The notes below the pieces were generated by a model, which did no database searches, was not told the DNA's origin, and saw only the letters and a list, made by a program, of their open reading frames with translations. A stretch of 64,000 bases of DNA. Origin: Alphaproteobacteria bacterium (GTDB lineage Bacteria > Pseudomonadota > Alphaproteobacteria > Micropepsales > Micropepsaceae). Position 1 is the stretch's first letter. Each line of letters starts with the position of its first letter. Positions 40,751 through 49,249 of this stretch are shown here, in pieces. The position numbers and the translations under genes were made by a program. Location of the stretch: assembly GCA_025350465.1 (NCBI GenBank), contig JANXXU010000002.1:62001-126000 (forward strand), written 5' to 3'.

Positions 40751-41158
40751 ATGACACGTCGCGCCTCGTGCACCTGTGGGCAATTGCATCTGACTTGCGA
40801 AGGCGAGCCCGTCAGAGTGTCGATGTGCCATTGCCTCGCCTGCCAGCGACGCACCGGCAGTGCCTTTGGTGTGCAGGCCCGCTTCCCGCGCGACCGCGCG
40901 AAGGTCGAGGGCCGCTCGACCGTTTACATACGTGTCGGCGACAGCGGCAATCCCATCACCTTTCACTTTTGTCCGGTGTGCGGTTCGACCGTCTATTGGG
41001 AGCTGAAACAGTTGCCGGATTTCATCGCGGTCGCGCTGGGTGCGTTCGCTGACCCGAATTTCGCCCCACCGAAAATCTCCGTCTACGAGGCGCGTGCACA
41101 TCGGTGGGTCTTGCCGGCGACGGCCGGCATCGAGCAGCACTTGGCCGATAGGAACTGA
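40751..41158 (+). CDS. GFA family zinc protein (glutathione-dependent formaldehyde-activating enzyme-like)
   Basis: A 135-residue zinc-binding protein of the GFA/CENP-V fold: SCTCGQLHLTC (first pair of Cys), CHCLACQRRTGSAFGVQARF (structural zinc and glutathione site), HFCPVCGSTVYWEL (second zinc). The namesake Gfa was proposed to join formaldehyde with glutathione; most members are uncharacterised. The ATG at 40751 is chosen because homologues start just before the first CxC. A second, distinct GFA gene is in the queuosine run (58060-58470). Confidence 0.88.
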   Translation: MTRRASCTCGQLHLTCEGEPVRVSMCHCLACQRRTGSAFGVQARFPRDRAKVEGRSTVYIRVGDSGNPITFHFCPVCGSTVYWELKQLPDFIAVALGAFADPNFAPPKISVYEARAHRWVLPATAGIEQHLADRN

Positions 41159-41234
41159 GCACGCTCGGCGCCACCTCCGTTCGCTGTCGAAATGTGACTT
41201 CAGGTTTGAAATAGCGCGCTAAACGTTCTTCCGT

Positions 41235-41264
41235 TTGACGTAACAGTACGTTACGTACTATACG
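41235..41264 (+). promoter_or_regulatory. padR promoter with 15-bp operator palindrome
   Basis: TTGACG (41235-41240) and TATACG (41259-41264) with an 18-base spacer form the promoter. The spacer holds AGTACGT T ACGTACT (41245-41259), a perfect 7-bp inverted repeat around one base, between -35 and -10. It starts the PadR gene 6 bases later, so autorepression is likely and the mRNA would be nearly leaderless. Confidence 0.7.
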
Positions 41265-41270
41265 AAACGT

Positions 41271-41804
41271 ATGAGCCTGACAACGCTCGACGCGCTCTTG
41301 ATCTTCCTGGTCGGCCACAAGAGCCAGTCGGGCTACGACATCCGCCAGCTGTTTCAAGCAACGCCCCTCGGCATGTTTAGCGACAGTCCGGGTTCGATCT
41401 ACCCCTCGCTGGCGCGTCTCGAAGCGCGCGGTTTGCTCGCGAGTTCAGCCTCGGCGGGCGGCCGGAGGCGGCGCAGCTATAAGCGCACGCCGCAAGGACA
41501 GAAGGCCCTGCACGCGTGGCTCGATGGGCCACTTGAGTCCGAGGACGTAAAGCGGCGCCCGGGCGAAGTTGAATTGCGCTTCGTCATGATCGCCGAAGCG
41601 AGCAGTTGGCCAAAGGCGGTGCGATTCCTGGAAATCGCGGAGACCGCCTACACGGTGCAGCTTAGAGAGCTAAAGACATTCATGGCGGGGCCCGGCGCCT
41701 CGATGAGCGCGGCGTCACAAGCCGCGGTCGACTTGGGAATGCGCACGTGTGCCTTACGCATCGAGTGGTGCCGCGATGTGCGGCAAAAAAAGAGGAGAGC
41801 TTAA
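41271..41804 (+). CDS. PadR family transcriptional regulator
   Basis: A 177-residue PadR-s1-like repressor. The winged helix is LLIFLVGHKSQSGYDIRQLF, MFSDSPGSIYPSLARLEARG and GGRRRRSYKRTPQGQKALHA; the C-terminal 80 residues are the helical dimerisation part. PadR proteins control detoxification or efflux genes in response to phenolic or drug-like compounds. The following secreted protein and TolC are likely members of the same operon, 1 and 74 bases apart. The operator is at 41245-41259. Confidence 0.88.
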   Translation: MSLTTLDALLIFLVGHKSQSGYDIRQLFQATPLGMFSDSPGSIYPSLARLEARGLLASSASAGGRRRRSYKRTPQGQKALHAWLDGPLESEDVKRRPGEVELRFVMIAEASSWPKAVRFLEIAETAYTVQLRELKTFMAGPGASMSAASQAAVDLGMRTCALRIEWCRDVRQKKRRA

Positions 41805-41805
41805 G

Positions 41806-42654
41806 GTGAGGACGAATCCATCCCTCGTAGCGTGCGCACTCGCGATCGTTGCGAGCCAAAGTGCGGCACTCGCAGGCGCGACATTCAAGTCGAGCGCCGT
41901 GCCAGGCACCCGACACTATCGCTATACCTCGCTGGAACGCGCGCAGGGGCAACCCGATAAGCGATACAGAGTCGATTTCGATCTGATCACCGGCACCGAT
42001 CGCGGTGTCGTCGCCGTCATCCGCGAGGCGCAGTCGGCAACTGGCGAAGTATGGTCGACGCCAACCGTGAACGCTGAGTGCAAAAAAGCCCTTCACGGAG
42101 GCGGGCGTACGCTCGCGCGAGTTACTCTGTCGCCGATTTCGCCGGAAGCCGCCAAATCACTCGGCGAACCGTTCATGGCGACGTGCGCGCCTGCGGCCTA
42201 TTTCTTCCCTATCGCCGACATCGTGAACGTTTCGCTCATCCAGACTTCTCCCAGGTTTCACTTGAGCGATCTAGCCCTGCCGGGAGCCAGCGCCCGGTTC
42301 GAGGGTTTCGACACCAAACTCGATCGACTTGGAATCTCGATGGTTGCGTCATCGCCGGGCGGCGAAATCAAGCTAAGCGCCCTCACCGAACACACGGCGA
42401 CGGTCGATTGGAGTCCCGATCCGATGCAGCTGACGATCGTTCACCACGCCGAACAGGGCTCGCCCGAAGTCACACTCAGCGGCGTCGAGCGTTATGCGTT
42501 TCGCCTCGAGATCGATGCTAGGTCGGGTGTGCTTCGTCACGCGGCAACGATTACAGACAATTTGGATCTCGTCGTCAGCATGCCGGGGCTGCCCGCCGAC
42601 AAAGCGCCCCACGTTGGGATTACGCGCGAGGTGACGATCGAGCGTCGCGATTGA
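41806..42654 (+). CDS. Secreted protein of unknown function, in the PadR-TolC cluster
   Basis: A 282-residue protein from GTG 41806, one base after the padR stop, preceded by AGAGGAGA. Signal peptide TNPSLVACALAIVASQSAAL, cleavage near LAG. The mature part is beta-rich: YRYTSLERAQGQPDKRYRVD, GVVAVIREAQSATGEVWSTP, WSPDPMQLTIVHHAEQGSPE. No domain recognised. The operon position suggests a periplasmic role linked to export by the TolC protein that follows, which is inference. Confidence 0.7.
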   Translation: MRTNPSLVACALAIVASQSAALAGATFKSSAVPGTRHYRYTSLERAQGQPDKRYRVDFDLITGTDRGVVAVIREAQSATGEVWSTPTVNAECKKALHGGGRTLARVTLSPISPEAAKSLGEPFMATCAPAAYFFPIADIVNVSLIQTSPRFHLSDLALPGASARFEGFDTKLDRLGISMVASSPGGEIKLSALTEHTATVDWSPDPMQLTIVHHAEQGSPEVTLSGVERYAFRLEIDARSGVLRHAATITDNLDLVVSMPGLPADKAPHVGITREVTIERRD

Positions 42655-42664
42655 GTTGTAAGTG

Positions 42665-42679
42665 GTGTCCGCCGGACAC
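42665..42679. promoter_or_regulatory. 15-bp palindrome ahead of the tolC-like gene
   Basis: GTGTCCG C CGGACAC is perfect over 7-bp arms. It lies in the 74-base gap before the tolC-like gene. It could be an operator for a second regulator or a weak hairpin; it does not resemble the PadR site at 41245. Confidence 0.4.
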
Positions 42680-42728
42680 AGCGCGCGCCTCCATTCCTGC
42701 CTACAATACCAGTGGGTAGGGGGAATTC

Positions 42729-44207
42729 ATGTCCAAGTGTTCGAGGCGCTCGCGGGGGCGGCGCACGAACGGTAGGGCTGCATGCGCAGCCGTTGCCGTC
42801 TGTCTGGCGATTGCGTTTCCGTATTCTGTGGACGCCGAAACGCTGAGCGAGGCGCTTGCCAAGGCCTATTCGACAAATCCCGACATTGCCGCTGCGCAAT
42901 CGCGCCTTCGGCAGGTGGATGAGACGCTGTCGATCGCCAATTCGAACTGGCGCCCGTCCCTTTCGGTCACAACCAACGCGGAACGGTTGTCCGAGACCGT
43001 CAAGAGCAACTCCGGCAGCGCCAACGACAGCTACGGCTCGTCGTATGCGGAAGTTGAAGCAGTGCAACCGATCTTTTCCGGTGGCCGGTTTGGCGCAATA
43101 CGGGGAGCAGCGCGAGCCAGAATTCGCGCCGAACGCGCGCAGCTGAGACAAGTGGAGCAGCACGTTCTGCTCGACACGGTCAGGGCCTTTGCCGATGTCG
43201 CCGTCAACGAGACGAGTTTCGATCTCATCCGCAAAGACGTGACGGTGCTTCAGGACGTTCTCAAGCAGACGTCCGATCGGGCGCAACACCATCGCGCGAC
43301 CGAAACCGACGTAGAACAAACTGTGGCCGCGCTCGATGCGGCACGGGCAGAGTGTCTTTCAAGGCAGGCCAAACTTTTCCAGAGCTGGCGCACCTATCAA
43401 CAGCTGGTCGGTAGCGCTCCCGTAATCGTAGCACCCGTTTCCGACACCGGCGTCAACGCTTGCCTCGACGCGAAGGGCGGACGGCGGCGATCGACGATTG
43501 CTTTGCCGGACACCCTGCCTGATGTACCGCTCTCGGTCGAAGACGTAGAAAAAGCTGCTCTGAGTGGCGCGCCCGAAATCGAATTTGCGCGCGCCAAGGA
43601 AGAAGAGGCGCGGCACGCGGCCGACGCGGCTTATGCCGAGCTGTTGCCGCGAGCGCAACTGACAGCACGGCTCAGCACCGACGACGCACAGGCGAACGGC
43701 CCAAATACGAGGACCAGCGATGCATCGATCAACGCGGAAGTGCGAATTCCGGTATTCAACGGCGGCGCGGAATGGTCCGCCATCCGAGCGGCACGCGAGC
43801 ACGGCGGCGAGACCCGTCTCCTTGTCGACAGCAGCGAGCGGCAAGGCGCGCGCAATGCCGCGGCAGCGTGGTTCGAACTGACATCGATCCAGGCGGTCAA
43901 ACTCATCAACAAGATGCAGGCCCGCGCTCAGCAGGACGCGTTCGAAGGTATGAAAGCGGAGATCGCCAACCCGAAGCTCAACCGAAGCACATCGGACCTA
44001 TTGCTTCAGGAGCATGCGGTTTTGTCCTCCCAGATTTCGCTGGCGCAAAGCGACCACGACGAAGCGGTCGCGATCTACGCGGTGCTCGCGGCGATCGGAA
44101 AGCTGAACGCCAGCGACCTGCAACTCGCCGTCGGCGTGTACGACGTCGACGCAAACTTGAAGATCCAATCCGGACGCTGGATCGGCGACTCGATCTTCGG
44201 GGAGTAA
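42729..44207 (+). CDS. TolC family outer-membrane channel protein
   Basis: A 492-residue protein. Signal peptide after a basic n-region (SKCSRRSRGRRTNG, then AACAAVAVCLAIAFPYSVDA). Two TolC repeats are visible: ETLSEALAKAYSTNPDIAAA, VEAVQPIFSGGRFGAIRGAA and later VEKAALSGAPEIEFARAKEE, VRIPVFNGGAEWSAIRAARE. It would form a trimeric channel for type I secretion or drug efflux. No inner-membrane transporter or adaptor gene is next to it, so partners are elsewhere. A GC hairpin follows. Confidence 0.92.
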   Translation: MSKCSRRSRGRRTNGRAACAAVAVCLAIAFPYSVDAETLSEALAKAYSTNPDIAAAQSRLRQVDETLSIANSNWRPSLSVTTNAERLSETVKSNSGSANDSYGSSYAEVEAVQPIFSGGRFGAIRGAARARIRAERAQLRQVEQHVLLDTVRAFADVAVNETSFDLIRKDVTVLQDVLKQTSDRAQHHRATETDVEQTVAALDAARAECLSRQAKLFQSWRTYQQLVGSAPVIVAPVSDTGVNACLDAKGGRRRSTIALPDTLPDVPLSVEDVEKAALSGAPEIEFARAKEEEARHAADAAYAELLPRAQLTARLSTDDAQANGPNTRTSDASINAEVRIPVFNGGAEWSAIRAAREHGGETRLLVDSSERQGARNAAAAWFELTSIQAVKLINKMQARAQQDAFEGMKAEIANPKLNRSTSDLLLQEHAVLSSQISLAQSDHDEAVAIYAVLAAIGKLNASDLQLAVGVYDVDANLKIQSGRWIGDSIFGE

Positions 44208-44248
44208 GCCAAGCGCGCAGCGCGCCGATCACAACGCGCACAAAATGA

Positions 44249-44279
44249 GAGCCCCGTCGCACGCGTGCTTACGGGGCTC
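44249..44279 (+). terminator. Hairpin after the tolC-like gene
   Basis: GAGCCCCGT (44249-44257) pairs with ACGGGGCTC (44271-44279); the loop contains the small palindrome GCACGCGTGC. There is no T-run, so it is a weak intrinsic terminator at best. Confidence 0.5.
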
Positions 44280-44608
44280 ATCGTCACTTCCAACTTGTGC
44301 CCAGTCAAAACCGGGCTGATTTACGAGGGCTATACCTCGTTGCAGATTCTCAGACGTCGATATGTAAAGCGATACGGATCAGCGCGTTGCGGTCGATATG
44401 GGTAAAGCGCTAGCGCTGAACCGCTCCCTCGCCTGCGTGGCGAGGGAAAATTGGACTGCCCGGTGGCGTCATGCTCCCTCCGCAGTTGTTGAACCAGATA
44501 GCGATCGGCGACTGCTTTCGCCCTATCGCTAATGTTTCAGTTTGTGCCTTTGCGGCGAAGTGTCAAGGGGCAGAAAGTGCGCTGCAACGGAGCAAAATCA
44601 ACGAGCGA
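44280..44608. other. 329-base gap between convergent genes
   Basis: No gene. Contains CCCTCGCC TGCGT GGCGAGGG (44426-44446), an 8-bp stem followed by AAAA, which may stop transcription arriving from either side, and the palindrome AGCGCTAGCGCT. Nothing else seen. Confidence 0.5.
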
Positions 44609-45601
44609 TTAAGCTTTCAGGTCGACGACGACGCGACCGCGGATTTGGCCTTTGACGATTTGTGGCGCGAGGGTCAACACGTCGGCGAGCTTCGCGCGAA
44701 CGATCGTACGTTCCAACTTATCGCGATCGAGATTGCGGGCGAGACGCTCCCACGCCTTCACGCGACGCGGCATCGGGCAATAAACGGACTCGATGCCGGC
44801 GAGCGTAACTCCGCGAAGAATGAACGGGGCAACTGAAGACGGCAGGTCCATTCCTTGCGCCAAGCCGCACGCCGCTACGACGCCGCCGTATTGTATCGAG
44901 GCCAAGACGTTCGCAAGGGTCTTCGAGCCGACGCTGTCGACGGCGCCGGCCCAACGCTCTTTCGCCAAAGGCTTGGGGTCGCCCGCGAGTTCGGCGCGAT
45001 CGATAATCTCGCTCGCACCGAGCTGCTTTAGATAGTCCGCCTCGTTCGGCCGCCCGGTCGACGCGGTTACCTTGAAGCCCAGGGTCGAGAGCAACGAAAT
45101 CGCGATCGAGCCGACACCGCCGGCGGCGCCGGTGACGAGCACCGGCCCGGTCGACGGCTTTACGCCGCCGTCTTCGAGTGCCAGGACACAGAGCATCGCC
45201 GTGTAGCCCGCGGTGCCGATCGCCATCGCTTGGGAAGGCGTGAATTCGACAGGCAAGCGCACCAACCAGTCCGCCTTCACACGAGCGCGCTCTGCATAAC
45301 CCCCGAAATGTGTTTCGCTCAAGCCCCAACCGTTGACGATCACGGCGTCGCCCGGCGCGTAGCGTCCGTCGGTGGAACTCAGCACCGTGCCGGCCAGATC
45401 GATGCCGCCGACCATCGGAAATTTGCGCACGACAGGCGCGCCGCTTGTCAGCGCCAAGCCGTCTTTGAAATTCAGGGTCGAGTGTGAAACGGCGATCGTG
45501 ACGTCGCCTTCCATCAGTTGAGATTCGTCGAGCGTGGTTAGCGAAGCCCTGATACCCGATGCATCCTTGTTAATCACGATGGCTTTGAATTGATCGGTCA
45601 T
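44609..45601 (-). CDS. acuI: Acrylyl-CoA reductase-like MDR oxidoreductase (AcuI/YhdH)
   Basis: A 330-residue zinc-free medium-chain dehydrogenase/reductase. GESS-type signature TLNFKDGLALTSGAPVVRKF, GIDLAGTV, VIVNGWGLSETHFGGYAERA and nucleotide motif VTGAAGGVGSIAIS (about 151-164). The HFGGYAE segment and EIID motif define the YhdH/AcuI branch, which reduces acryloyl-CoA to propionyl-CoA with NADPH, often in DMSP or 3-hydroxypropionate metabolism. No DMSP lyase is nearby, so the role may be general detoxification of acryloyl-CoA. Confidence 0.88.
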   Translation of the reverse strand: MTDQFKAIVINKDASGIRASLTTLDESQLMEGDVTIAVSHSTLNFKDGLALTSGAPVVRKFPMVGGIDLAGTVLSSTDGRYAPGDAVIVNGWGLSETHFGGYAERARVKADWLVRLPVEFTPSQAMAIGTAGYTAMLCVLALEDGGVKPSTGPVLVTGAAGGVGSIAISLLSTLGFKVTASTGRPNEADYLKQLGASEIIDRAELAGDPKPLAKERWAGAVDSVGSKTLANVLASIQYGGVVAACGLAQGMDLPSSVAPFILRGVTLAGIESVYCPMPRRVKAWERLARNLDRDKLERTIVRAKLADVLTLAPQIVKGQIRGRVVVDLKA

Positions 45602-45849
45602 CGGCGCACCTTTTCATCACGATTGGCACTCGGGAGATTCAAGCGCTAGCAAATCTGTTTCTACGCTGCAACGCAACGAAACTTTCTGGCTCTATCTGCG
45701 TGAATTCACGGGGTTCGCTTGCTCGACAGAAACATGAAGTCGTGAAAGCATTTCTTCACGGATGAACCGCAGACTCGGGTTTCGCGTTTCGTCCAGGCGT
45801 TGTTGCGTCCGCCTGATGCGTGCGTTTGTTTTGCGCGGGAGTGAAGCAG

Positions 45850-46113
45850 ATGGTGGAAATGAATCGTCTCCTCAAAGGGTACCGCCTCACGACGGCGGAG
45901 ATTCTCTATCACATACCGGACCATCCCGGCCTTCTTCAGACCTTCATCTGGCAGGAATTGGACATTGCGCCGAAGTTTCCGGTGTTGGGAAAATTTTTGC
46001 GCTTCTGGGAAGACAGGATCGAAGGCCGCCTACATTCGGTACGCGTTGCGACGTGCGGCATCTTGTGCCCGCTCGACGTGCGCCACGTCGGCAGCGAGTT
46101 CAGTTTGCACTGA
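45850..46113 (+). CDS. Usg family protein
   Basis: An 87-residue protein with the Usg pattern LLKGYRLTTAEILYHIPDHP, LLQTFIWQELDIAPKFPVLG, KFLRFWEDRIEGRLHSVRVA and DVRHVGSEFSLH. It is a small alphaproteobacterial family of unknown function, named from a gene upstream of trpF in other genomes; it is not the Usg of E. coli. ATG 45850 is chosen since homologues begin at MV. Its end overlaps the convergent dihydroorotase-like gene by 14 bases. Confidence 0.85.
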   Translation: MVEMNRLLKGYRLTTAEILYHIPDHPGLLQTFIWQELDIAPKFPVLGKFLRFWEDRIEGRLHSVRVATCGILCPLDVRHVGSEFSLH

Positions 46114-47443
46114 ACTGCAGCGTTTCCAGGAAGCGCAGGGGCTCGCCCGAGGGCGAGCCGATGATCGCGTCATTTTCCATGACCGTCCGGCCCCGGATGA
46201 TTGTCGCGACCGGCCAGCCGGTGACCTGCTTCCCGTCATAAGGCGTCCAGCCGCAACGCGACGCGATCCACTTGTTTTCGATCGTGCGCGTGGCCTTCAA
46301 GTCGACAATCGTGAAATCGGCGTCCCAGCCGACGGCGATACGGCCCTTGCTCGCGAGGCCGAAGATGCGCTGTGGGCCGTGGGCCGTAAGATCGACGAAG
46401 CGCTCGAGGCTCAGCCGCCCTGCGCTCACGTGATCGAGCATCAGAGGCACCAGGGTTTGTACGCCAGGCATGCCCGACGGCGTGTCCGGGTAAGTCTTGC
46501 CCTTTTCCTCGCGCGTGTGGGGAGCATGATCAGAGCCGAGCACGTCGACCATGCCTTCGCGCACAGCATGCCAGATAGCGTCATAGTGCGTGCGATCGCG
46601 TACCGGCGGGTTCATCTGCGCGTAAGTGCCCAGGCGCTCGTAGCATTCCGGCGCAATCAAAGTCAGATGATTGGGCGTGGTCTCGACCGTCGCGATGTCT
46701 TTGTGAGTGCGCAGGAAATGCATTTCATCGCCGGTCGAGACGTGCAGCACGTGGACGCGGCGGCCGGTTTCGCGTGCGAGTTTGACGAGGCGTTGGGTCG
46801 CCAACAGCGCCGTTTGCGCATCGCGACATGTCGGATGCGTACGCACGTCGCCTTTCTTCGCCTCGCCTCTTCGCGCAACAAGGCGCGCTTCGTCCTCTGC
46901 GTGAACGGCGACGCGGCGGCGCCCATGCGCGAGCACCTGGCGCACATGCACATCATCGGGCACCAGCAAGTTGCCGGTCGACGAGCCCATGAACATCTTC
47001 ACGCCGGCCGCGCCTTGCATCATTTCGAGATTGGGGAGTTCGGCGGCATTGTCCGGCGTCGCGCCGACATAGAACGCGTGATCGCACCACATGCGCCCCT
47101 TGGCGCGCACGAGCTTGTCGTTGAGCGCTGCGGCCGTCGTCGTCGACGGGCTGGTGTTCGGCATCTCGAACACCGACGTGACGCCGCCCAGCACGGCTGC
47201 CCGGCTGCCGGTCTCGAGATCTTCCTTGTGAGTATTGCCGGGCTCGCGGAAATGAACTTGGCTGTCGATCGCGCCGGGCAGAACATGCAAAGCTCTGACG
47301 TCTTTGATTTCCGCCGCGTTCGCATTGGCAAACGCACCAAGCGCGGCGATGCGGCCGCCCTTGACGGCGACGTCGCACTCCACCCTACCCCACGGCGTCA
47401 TTACCGTGCCGTTCTTCAGTATGAGATCGAAGCTGTCGCTCAT
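46100..47443 (-). CDS. Dihydroorotase-like amidohydrolase
   Basis: A 447-residue amidohydrolase of the dihydroorotase/allantoinase group. Visible: carbamylated lysine in AAGVKMFMGSSTG, His in RRVHVLHVSTGDEMHFLR, Asp in VDVLGSDHAPHTREEKGKTY, NTSPSTTT, and PGAIDSQVHFREPG at about 56-69. In the last motif the usual HxH is QxH, as in a subset of bacterial enzymes. Expected reaction: carbamoyl-aspartate to dihydroorotate; the Gln suggests a variant metal site or a non-pyrimidine substrate. Coupled to asnB by ATGA overlap. Confidence 0.85.
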   Translation of the reverse strand: MSDSFDLILKNGTVMTPWGRVECDVAVKGGRIAALGAFANANAAEIKDVRALHVLPGAIDSQVHFREPGNTHKEDLETGSRAAVLGGVTSVFEMPNTSPSTTTAAALNDKLVRAKGRMWCDHAFYVGATPDNAAELPNLEMMQGAAGVKMFMGSSTGNLLVPDDVHVRQVLAHGRRRVAVHAEDEARLVARRGEAKKGDVRTHPTCRDAQTALLATQRLVKLARETGRRVHVLHVSTGDEMHFLRTHKDIATVETTPNHLTLIAPECYERLGTYAQMNPPVRDRTHYDAIWHAVREGMVDVLGSDHAPHTREEKGKTYPDTPSGMPGVQTLVPLMLDHVSAGRLSLERFVDLTAHGPQRIFGLASKGRIAVGWDADFTIVDLKATRTIENKWIASRCGWTPYDGKQVTGWPVATIIRGRTVMENDAIIGSPSGEPLRFLETLQFSAN

Positions 47444-49212
47444 GCCGCCTTTAGCGTGTCCATGACGTCGCCGTCATGCGGTTTGCCCTCGATATGAATG
47501 CGATGCCATAACGCATAGAAGAGCAGAAGCCAGCATGCGGTCATCGCATGCTTGTCGCGAGTGCGCGAGACGGAGCGAAACAGCTGTTCGACGCGCTCGC
47601 CGCTGCAGCAGGCAACGACGCCGTCGATTTTGGCGACCAGCGGACCAATCGCCGCAGCGCGCGGCGCGATCCACTCGCCGACCGGCACCGTGAAGCCACG
47701 CTTGCGATCGAAGGCGCGCGCGGCCGGGAGTTTCTGATCGAGCCAGCGGCGCAGCAGATGTTTGCCGAGCCCGTTCTGAATCTTCAGGTCGTCCGGCAAG
47801 CGGAACGAGGCGGCTGTTACCATCGGATCGAGCAGCGGTGTGCGTCCTTCAAGCGCGTGCGCCATCAAGCAGCGATCGAGCTTGATCAAGAGATCGTTCG
47901 GCAGCCAGTCGGCGCAATCGAGAGCTTGCGCCTTTTGTAGTCGCGAGCCCACCGTGTCGGCAAGGCGACGCTCAACCGCGACAACGCCGTCGCGCCATGC
48001 CGGGCCCGGATCGCGCAGCACGCCCAGTCCCTCCAGAAGCCCCTTTGCGCGCATGGCACGACCGCCCAGCCAGAACGAGCGTATGACGCTGCGATAGCGG
48101 CCGTAGCCGGCAAACAGTTCATCGCCGCCTTCGCCGCACAACACGACTTTCAAGTCCTTCGCAGCACGCTCGGCCAAAAGATATGTGGGCACGACAGCAT
48201 AGTCGGCCGCCGGATCGTCGATCGCGGCGACAATGGCCGGGAGACGCGTCCAGAAGTCGTCGGCCGTGACGGCGACCTCGACGTGATCGGCACCGAGCGC
48301 TTTGGCGACCGTCCGCGCATGCTCGCGCTCGTCACTCACGTCGGCGCCAGGAAAGCCGGCCGTGTATGCGCGCACGGGGCGGTCGTTCAATTTCGCCATA
48401 CAGGCAAGAAGCGCCGAGGAGTCGATGCCACCGGACAAAAACATGCCATAGGGAACGTCAGAGCGTTGGTGCACCTCGACGCTATCCATCATGGCGCGCT
48501 CGAGGCGCTCCATCGCTTCCGCCTCGGTGATCCTTTCGGGCTCACCCTCGGGCACCGCAGCGATGCGATGGCGCTCTACGACTTTGCCGCGGCGGACGAC
48601 AAGAGTCTCGCCGGGCAGTACGCGCTTGATGCCGGCGAAAATCGTCTCGCGCCCCGTGGTGAATTGCAACTGCAGCAATTCGGTGATCGCCTCGGTGCGC
48701 GGGCGGCGTGCGATCAACCCGGTTTTCAGAATCGCTTGCGGTTCGGACGCGAAAATCAGGCCCTTATTCGTCTCCGCGTAATAAAGCGGTTTGATGCCGA
48801 AGGGGTCGCGCGATAGGAAGAGCGTGGCCTCGGCCGGATCGTAAAGCGCCAACGCGTACATGCCGCGCAGGCTTTTTGCGAAACCGGCTTTGTCGCGGTC
48901 GTAGAGAAAAAGCGGCAACTCGCAATCGGAATTCGTTTGAAAATTGGCGCCGGGAAAGTCGCGCTTCAGTTCGATGTAGTTGTAGATCTCGCCGTTGCAG
49001 ATAATGACGGAGCCCTTCGGCCCATAGAGCGGCTGATCGCCCGTGACGAGATCGATGATGGCAAGCCGCGCGTGAACGAGGCCGATTCCGGCGGCAGTGT
49101 AACGCCCTTCGCCATCAGGGCCGCGATGGGCGAGCGCCTTCAGCAGCATATTCAAGACGGGCGAGGGCGCGGGCCCGCCGTCCAACGTCATGAAGCCCGC
49201 GATGCCGCACAT
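47440..49212 (-). CDS. asnB: Asparagine synthase (glutamine-hydrolysing)
   Basis: A 590-residue two-domain enzyme. Cys2 of MCGIAGFM is the glutaminase nucleophile, so the start must be 49212; RLAIIDLVTGDQPL and NGEIYNYIELK complete the domain. The synthetase domain has the PP-loop FLSGGIDSSALLA (about 251-263). It makes asparagine from aspartate, glutamine and ATP, or amidates a sugar or lipid in glycan clusters. Next to two glycosyltransferases it fits the cell-surface AsnB/ WbpS-like branch, but the primary role cannot be decided. Confidence 0.9.
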   Translation of the reverse strand: MCGIAGFMTLDGGPAPSPVLNMLLKALAHRGPDGEGRYTAAGIGLVHARLAIIDLVTGDQPLYGPKGSVIICNGEIYNYIELKRDFPGANFQTNSDCELPLFLYDRDKAGFAKSLRGMYALALYDPAEATLFLSRDPFGIKPLYYAETNKGLIFASEPQAILKTGLIARRPRTEAITELLQLQFTTGRETIFAGIKRVLPGETLVVRRGKVVERHRIAAVPEGEPERITEAEAMERLERAMMDSVEVHQRSDVPYGMFLSGGIDSSALLACMAKLNDRPVRAYTAGFPGADVSDEREHARTVAKALGADHVEVAVTADDFWTRLPAIVAAIDDPAADYAVVPTYLLAERAAKDLKVVLCGEGGDELFAGYGRYRSVIRSFWLGGRAMRAKGLLEGLGVLRDPGPAWRDGVVAVERRLADTVGSRLQKAQALDCADWLPNDLLIKLDRCLMAHALEGRTPLLDPMVTAASFRLPDDLKIQNGLGKHLLRRWLDQKLPAARAFDRKRGFTVPVGEWIAPRAAAIGPLVAKIDGVVACCSGERVEQLFRSVSRTRDKHAMTACWLLLFYALWHRIHIEGKPHDGDVMDTLKAA

Positions 49213-49249
49213 CAGGGTTTGACCTGCTCGAAGCCCGGGACAGCGGCCA

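Noticed and set aside
45965-47497. 510-codon plus-strand frame overlapping the dihydroorotase-like gene
   Set aside because: Shadow of the amidohydrolase gene; Arg/His-rich and without motifs.
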